A DNA stretch of 48,019 nt from Chitinophagaceae bacterium (GTDB taxonomy: Bacteria > Bacteroidota > Bacteroidia > Chitinophagales > Chitinophagaceae), in NCBI GenBank assembly GCA_947379895.1, contig CANCPA010000007.1, positions 1 through 48,019 of the forward strand, given 5' to 3'. This document shows, one piece after another, positions 44,914 to 48,019 of this stretch. A program made the translations under genes and the position numbers. The stretch's first letter is position 1. Every line of letters starts with the position of its first letter. The notes below the pieces were generated by a model. The model was not told where the DNA came from. It searched no databases and saw only the letters and a list, made by a program, of their open reading frames with translations.

Positions 44914-45112
44914 TCTTTCAAAATGGTTAATTAACAACCGAGAATACTTCATAGGTGCTATTTTAGGTGCAGTAGCAGGCTATTTCTATTGGAAGTTTGT
45001 GGGTTGTACTTCAGGTCAATGTATGATTAGTTCAAAGCCTCTGAACAGTATGGTTTATTTTGCCATTTCGGGGATAATTGTTACGAGTGCATTTAGGAAG
45101 GAAAAAGTTTAG
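44900..45112 (+). CDS. small membrane protein, DUF6132-like
   Basis: The product has 70 residues with two membrane segments (about 16-33 and 50-63). YFIGAILGAVAGYFYWKFVGC followed by TSGQC shows the glycine-rich helix and the C-x5-C pair characteristic of the DUF6132 family. It overlaps the rhodanese gene by 14 bp, so the two are translationally coupled. The association with rhodanese genes suggests a role in sulfur handling at the membrane, which is inference. Confidence 0.85.
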   Translation: MKRFSLSKWLINNREYFIGAILGAVAGYFYWKFVGCTSGQCMISSKPLNSMVYFAISGIIVTSAFRKEKV

Positions 45113-45158
45113 GGTTCATCATTTACTATAGATTCAAAAGAAACAAGAAAAGGCATAG

Positions 45159-45365
45159 AGGAAAATAAGTCAGTCCGAAGCATTGATTACTGTAGCCCGA
45201 CAAGCAGTGACTTATCGAAAAGAAGCACTAAAGGTTCAATTAGACAAACAAGTGGCAGGATTGAATTTAAAAGAAGATTTATTGAACACTCAATCCCAAC
45301 TGGCTAAATCGGAAGCAGATTTGTATGCACATAATTATTTTATAGGATTACTCTTTCAGATTTAA
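45159..45365 (+). pseudogene. relic of a TolC-family outer-membrane efflux protein (C-terminal fragment)
   Basis: A 68-codon open stretch without an ATG encodes SQSEALITVARQAVTYRKEA, then VQLDKQVAGLNLKEDLLNTQ and SQLAKSEADLYAHNYFIGLL. This is the typical helix-turn-helix near the end of OEP/TolC proteins (AG...DLL.AQ..L). The stop is at 45363. An in-frame TAG at 45156 bounds it, and the first roughly 350 residues are absent. It lies just after the DUF6132 gene, facing the convergent PstS-like gene. Confidence 0.6.
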
Positions 45366-45418
45366 GGATATTAAATGGAAAAAAGTAAAAGAATAAATAT
45401 GATAATAAGAGAATGAGA

Positions 45419-46273
45419 TTATAACTTTAGAAACCCAAAAGCATGATTATATTGTTGCCCTTTTGATAATACCCATTGTAAAAAGGACGCCACTTCTTTT
45501 TTAGGATTACCTTTATTAAATAACACATGTACATTCTCAATCCATAATTTAGGGCTGTTTGTTTTCTCAGCATATACAATCACATTATCAAGAGAACCAT
45601 AAATCTTTTCGTCATCATCAATCTTGCCATTTTCATTGAAATCAATCGGAATAATAGCAATGCTGTCCACCAATTTTCTCGTATTAATATCATAGATAAA
45701 CCCAAGGTTATTATAAGAGATGCCATTCTTATCCTGCTTTACAGCTGTCAATAAATCCTTATCATCGCCCACAACACCGATACCCTTAATGTCATTTTGT
45801 TGGCTATTAAAATGATTGGCAAATGACTGAGAAGCACAGGCAGGTTGCTTGCGTTTATAAGCCGTAAAGATGGCATCAGAAGCAAGGGATGTATTGACAT
45901 TATCTCCAAAATAGACTTTTTTGAATTGGGCATTATCAAACCCCTTTTCTTGCAATTCAGCTATATCAGGTCGATTGCTATTCACAACAGGAAGTTGTAA
46001 ATACCGACTAACCACTAATTCTGTTTTACTTAGTTTAATATCTTTAGGGGCAAGAATATGTGATACAATGGCAATATCCACACTATCAGAAGGTTGTTTG
46101 CTATTCAGGATGAAATGAATTGAAGGGTTTTCCTTCATGTACTCGTCAATCCATTTTTGAAATAAGGGATAAGTGAATCTAGTTCCTGAAATTCGGATAG
46201 TTTGTGCAAAAGCTTCTTTTCCAATTGTGAGAAATCCTATTAAGGCAATTACAATAAAGATTGTTTTTTTCAT
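45419..46273 (-). CDS. PstS-like periplasmic binding protein
   Basis: The product has 284 residues from the ATG at 46273 (a TTG three codons upstream is possible). A signal peptide (1-23, ending EAFA before Q) is followed by RISGTRFTYPLFQKWIDEYM, the opening of phosphate-binding PstS-type proteins. GDDKDLLTAVKQDKNGISYN fits the G-I-S-Y ligand loop. Unusually, residues about 205-220 (DFNENGKIDDDE) form a perfect EF-hand-like calcium loop. No pstCAB genes adjoin it. The ligand could be phosphate or another oxyanion. Confidence 0.82.
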   Translation of the reverse strand: MKKTIFIVIALIGFLTIGKEAFAQTIRISGTRFTYPLFQKWIDEYMKENPSIHFILNSKQPSDSVDIAIVSHILAPKDIKLSKTELVVSRYLQLPVVNSNRPDIAELQEKGFDNAQFKKVYFGDNVNTSLASDAIFTAYKRKQPACASQSFANHFNSQQNDIKGIGVVGDDKDLLTAVKQDKNGISYNNLGFIYDINTRKLVDSIAIIPIDFNENGKIDDDEKIYGSLDNVIVYAEKTNSPKLWIENVHVLFNKGNPKKEVASFLQWVLSKGQQYNHAFGFLKL

Positions 46274-46349
46274 GTTGTTCAATTTAGCTGACTAATTAAA
46301 AAAAGGCATTAAAAATATAAAGCATAGATTTGTAATCTAAAAAAAAGAA

Positions 46350-46571
46350 ATGTTTACTCAAATTAGCGGTATCTATAACAATGGCAGTATTATTTTGGAT
46401 GAAAAGCCCTCATTATCCAAACCAGTTAAGGTGATTGTCACCTTCATGGAAGATGAAGAAGTTACTATAAAAAAGAAAAAGCCACTTGTAGCAGGGTTTG
46501 GCAAGGGAACTGTCTCTTATATGTCACCTGATTTCAATGAGCCTCTTGATGAACTTAAAGATTATATGTAA
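46350..46571 (+). CDS. vapB: VapB-type antitoxin
   Basis: The product has 73 residues. The N-terminal beta-strand part QISGIYNNGSIILDEKP resembles DUF2281-type antitoxins (..G.Y.NG.I.L.E.P), and the C-terminal MSPDFNEPLDELKDYM is the usual toxin-binding tail of this class. The stop overlaps the toxin start by one base (TAATG). The pair would be autoregulated by the antitoxin; no operator could be marked with confidence. Confidence 0.82.
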   Translation: MFTQISGIYNNGSIILDEKPSLSKPVKVIVTFMEDEEVTIKKKKPLVAGFGKGTVSYMSPDFNEPLDELKDYM

Positions 46572-46966
46572 TGAACCTCCTTTTAGATACCCACGCCTTC
46601 ATTTGGTTCATGGAAGACAATCCTTTTCTTTCAAGTAAGGCAAAACAAGCCATCGAAAACCCAGAAAACGAAATATTCATAAGTGTCGCTTCACTTTTTG
46701 AGATTGCTATCAAACTTAAAAGTAGCAAGATTGGGTTTGATAAACCAGTTTCCGAATTTTTCCATGATATAACAGAATATAATCTTAACCTCTTACCTAT
46801 TTCAGAAAACCATCTGATTGCTTATGATACCATTCCCCTTCTTTCCACACACAAAGACCCTTTTGATAGACTCATAATTGCTACAGCATTAGTTGATAAT
46901 CTCTCACTCATATCAATTGATAAGCAATTGGACAATTACAAAGAATTTATAACCATATTTTGGTAA
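46571..46966 (+). CDS. vapC: VapC-type PIN-domain ribonuclease toxin
   Basis: The product has 131 residues. The acidic PIN-domain residues are complete: D6 (LLLDTHAFIW), E44 (SLFEIAIK), D96/D99 (HKDPFDRL) and D117 (SIDKQL). VapC toxins cleave RNA, often tRNA or the sarcin-ricin loop of 23S rRNA; this one's target is unknown. It overlaps the antitoxin gene by one base. The intact catalytic set suggests an active toxin. Confidence 0.9.
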   Translation: MNLLLDTHAFIWFMEDNPFLSSKAKQAIENPENEIFISVASLFEIAIKLKSSKIGFDKPVSEFFHDITEYNLNLLPISENHLIAYDTIPLLSTHKDPFDRLIIATALVDNLSLISIDKQLDNYKEFITIFW

Positions 46967-47002
46967 TACTTTTTGGTTATCTCAATTGCAAATAAAAAGA
47001 CA

Positions 47003-47260
47003 AGTTGCAAGTAAGAATTAATTACTTACTCACCTTACGCAACAATTAATAAAGGATATTAAGTCTAATTTACATTCTTCAACACAAAGACACAAATACT
47101 CAAAGTAGCTCAAAGAAAAAATGAAGTATTGATACTTATGAAGTGCAGTAAAGAACTTAGTGCCTTTGCGACTTAGTTTCTTTGTGGCAATAGAAATAAA
47201 AAAAGACAAAAAAAAATTTGATTCAATCTATGCGTAAAGTGAGTTACTTACTTGCAACTC
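47003..47260. repeat. inverted repeat flanking a 190-bp gene-free spacer
   Basis: AGTTGCAAGTAAG...ACTCACCTTACGCA (47003-47041) is matched in inverted form by 47232-47260 (TGCGTAAAGTGAG...CTTACTTGCAACT), the left copy having about 10 extra bases. The interior has CACAAAGACACAAA and its inverted echo TTAGTTTCTTTGTGGC, a simple repeat common in Bacteroidota spacers. It lies between the vapC and sulfatase 3' ends. Confidence 0.65.
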
Positions 47261-47293
47261 ATCAGTTATCATTCATAACTCATCGTTCATCAC

Positions 47294-48019
47294 TTATTTA
47301 GTTGCTGCCGCCTTCTTAGCTAACTCCTTTCGTTTGTTAGCAACATCCACCCAATCGATGAATGGATACAAATCAAATTTCTTAGCCTGAACTTCAAATA
47401 ATGCCTTTAATTCTGCCAATTTCTTTGGATACTTGGCTGCCAAATCATTATTCTCGGTATAATCTTCTTTTAAGTTATACAATTCCCAAGTATCCTTACT
47501 GAAATCTCCGTGAGGTTGAGGTTTGCCAAAATTGAAATTGCCTAATTCTACATTGTCAGGATAGTGTGCTGCACCTGCTTTCCAGCCATCATTGTAGATC
47601 GCCCTTGCACCAAAGATGTAGTAATGCTGAACCTTGTGGGTAGAAGCTGCATTCGCATTATTGATAGAATAAAACAAAGACTTTCCTTGCAAAGTGTCCT
47701 GCTTGATACCACGGATTTGGGTAGGTGCTTTTACACCCGCAACATCTAATGTAGTAGGTAAAATATCTATTATGTGACCGTATTGAGTACGGATACCACC
47801 CTTTTCTTTCACTCCATTTGGATAGAAAACAATCAAAGGATTATGTGTTCCTCCTTCAGCATTTGCATCCTGTTTCCAAAACTTAAAGGGAGTGTTACAG
47901 GCCTGTGCCCAACCGAGTGGGTAGTTCGCAGAACCTTCAGGCGTCCCAATCTCTCCTATTTCTTCAATATTCTTTTTAATATAATCCTCTTCTTTCGACG
48001 TAGATGGGTTATTCTTCTT
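47294..48019 (-). CDS. sulfatase (S1 family), C-terminal part; gene continues past the window
   Basis: The minus frame is open for 241 codons from the right edge to the stop at 47294. NYPLGWAQACNTPFKFWKQD, then EGGTHNPLIVFYPNGVK, is the conserved substrate-pocket segment of arylsulfatase-type enzymes. YGHIIDILPTTLDVAGV and ELYNLKEDYTENNDLAAKYP are the usual C-terminal subdomain. The active-site CxPSR region and any signal peptide lie outside. Such Bacteroidota enzymes remove sulfate from polysaccharides, but the substrate cannot be judged. No internal start is used; an apparent start at 47836 (TTG) falls within a conserved segment. Confidence 0.92.
   Translation of the reverse strand, partial: KKNNPSTSKEEDYIKKNIEEIGEIGTPEGSANYPLGWAQACNTPFKFWKQDANAEGGTHNPLIVFYPNGVKEKGGIRTQYGHIIDILPTTLDVAGVKAPTQIRGIKQDTLQGKSLFYSINNANAASTHKVQHYYIFGARAIYNDGWKAGAAHYPDNVELGNFNFGKPQPHGDFSKDTWELYNLKEDYTENNDLAAKYPKKLAELKALFEVQAKKFDLYPFIDWVDVANKRKELAKKAAATK

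Overview
The window looks like chromosome of a low-GC Bacteroidota bacterium, most likely a Chitinophagaceae-type member. Signs are: many promoters with a TAnnTTTG-like -7 box, a near absence of Shine-Dalgarno sites, a GldA gliding-type ABC ATPase, a DUF3276/PUR protein, LytS/LytTR signalling, and secreted GH127 and sulfatase genes. The species assignment is inference. No rRNA, tRNA, CRISPR array or autonomous transposase was seen.

Layout. 1-9.5 kb: a large secreted protein cut by the left edge, then acpH, frr, rocD and ribBA (all minus), and a GH127 beta-L-arabinofuranosidase. 9.6-17 kb: alaS, an M23 peptidase, panB and a LytS/LytTR two-component pair, separated by simple-sequence arrays. 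17.2-21.6 kb: a MITE-like element, the PUR protein, a second MITE-like element, a Wzx-type flippase divergent from an ATP-grasp enzyme, and a Sel1 protein. 21.8-29.1 kb: an orphan PAS histidine kinase, holA, a Nudix hydrolase, pyrE, a secreted HMA-domain protein, a WcaJ-type sugar transferase and sucC. 29.2-35.7 kb: ctlX and an arginine deiminase homologue, tag, a gene relic, ftsB, eno and gldA. 35.8-40.7 kb: a dense repeat zone around a 937-residue secreted repeat protein. 40.8-48 kb: a GT2 glycosyltransferase, rsmG, a CoA-disulfide-reductase/rhodanese cluster, a TolC-family relic, a PstS-like protein, a vapBC-type toxin-antitoxin pair and a sulfatase cut by the right edge.

How the genes work together. 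Arginine deiminase, CtlX and RocD could take arginine through citrulline and ornithine to glutamate semialdehyde. The CoADR-Rhd, rhodanese and DUF6132 genes form a probable sulfane-sulfur operon. WcaJ, the flippase and the GT2 enzyme fit surface polysaccharide synthesis. GH127, the sulfatase and perhaps the first gene fit polysaccharide breakdown, although they do not form one locus.

The most unusual content is non-coding. Family B elements share GGGTG-ended inverted repeats and have perfect 8-bp target duplications at two sites (370 and 101 bp). The larger one contains a perfect hairpin and a roughly 110-nt multibranched fold. Family A is a 176-177-bp element with a 19-bp terminal inverted repeat, present three times. 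There are also two degenerate tandem arrays of about 21-bp period, two GGTTTAA heptamer arrays, and an ATAACTCATAACTC-like repeat that reaches the edges of genes. Several starts were moved downstream because a promoter box overlaps or directly precedes the longer start.
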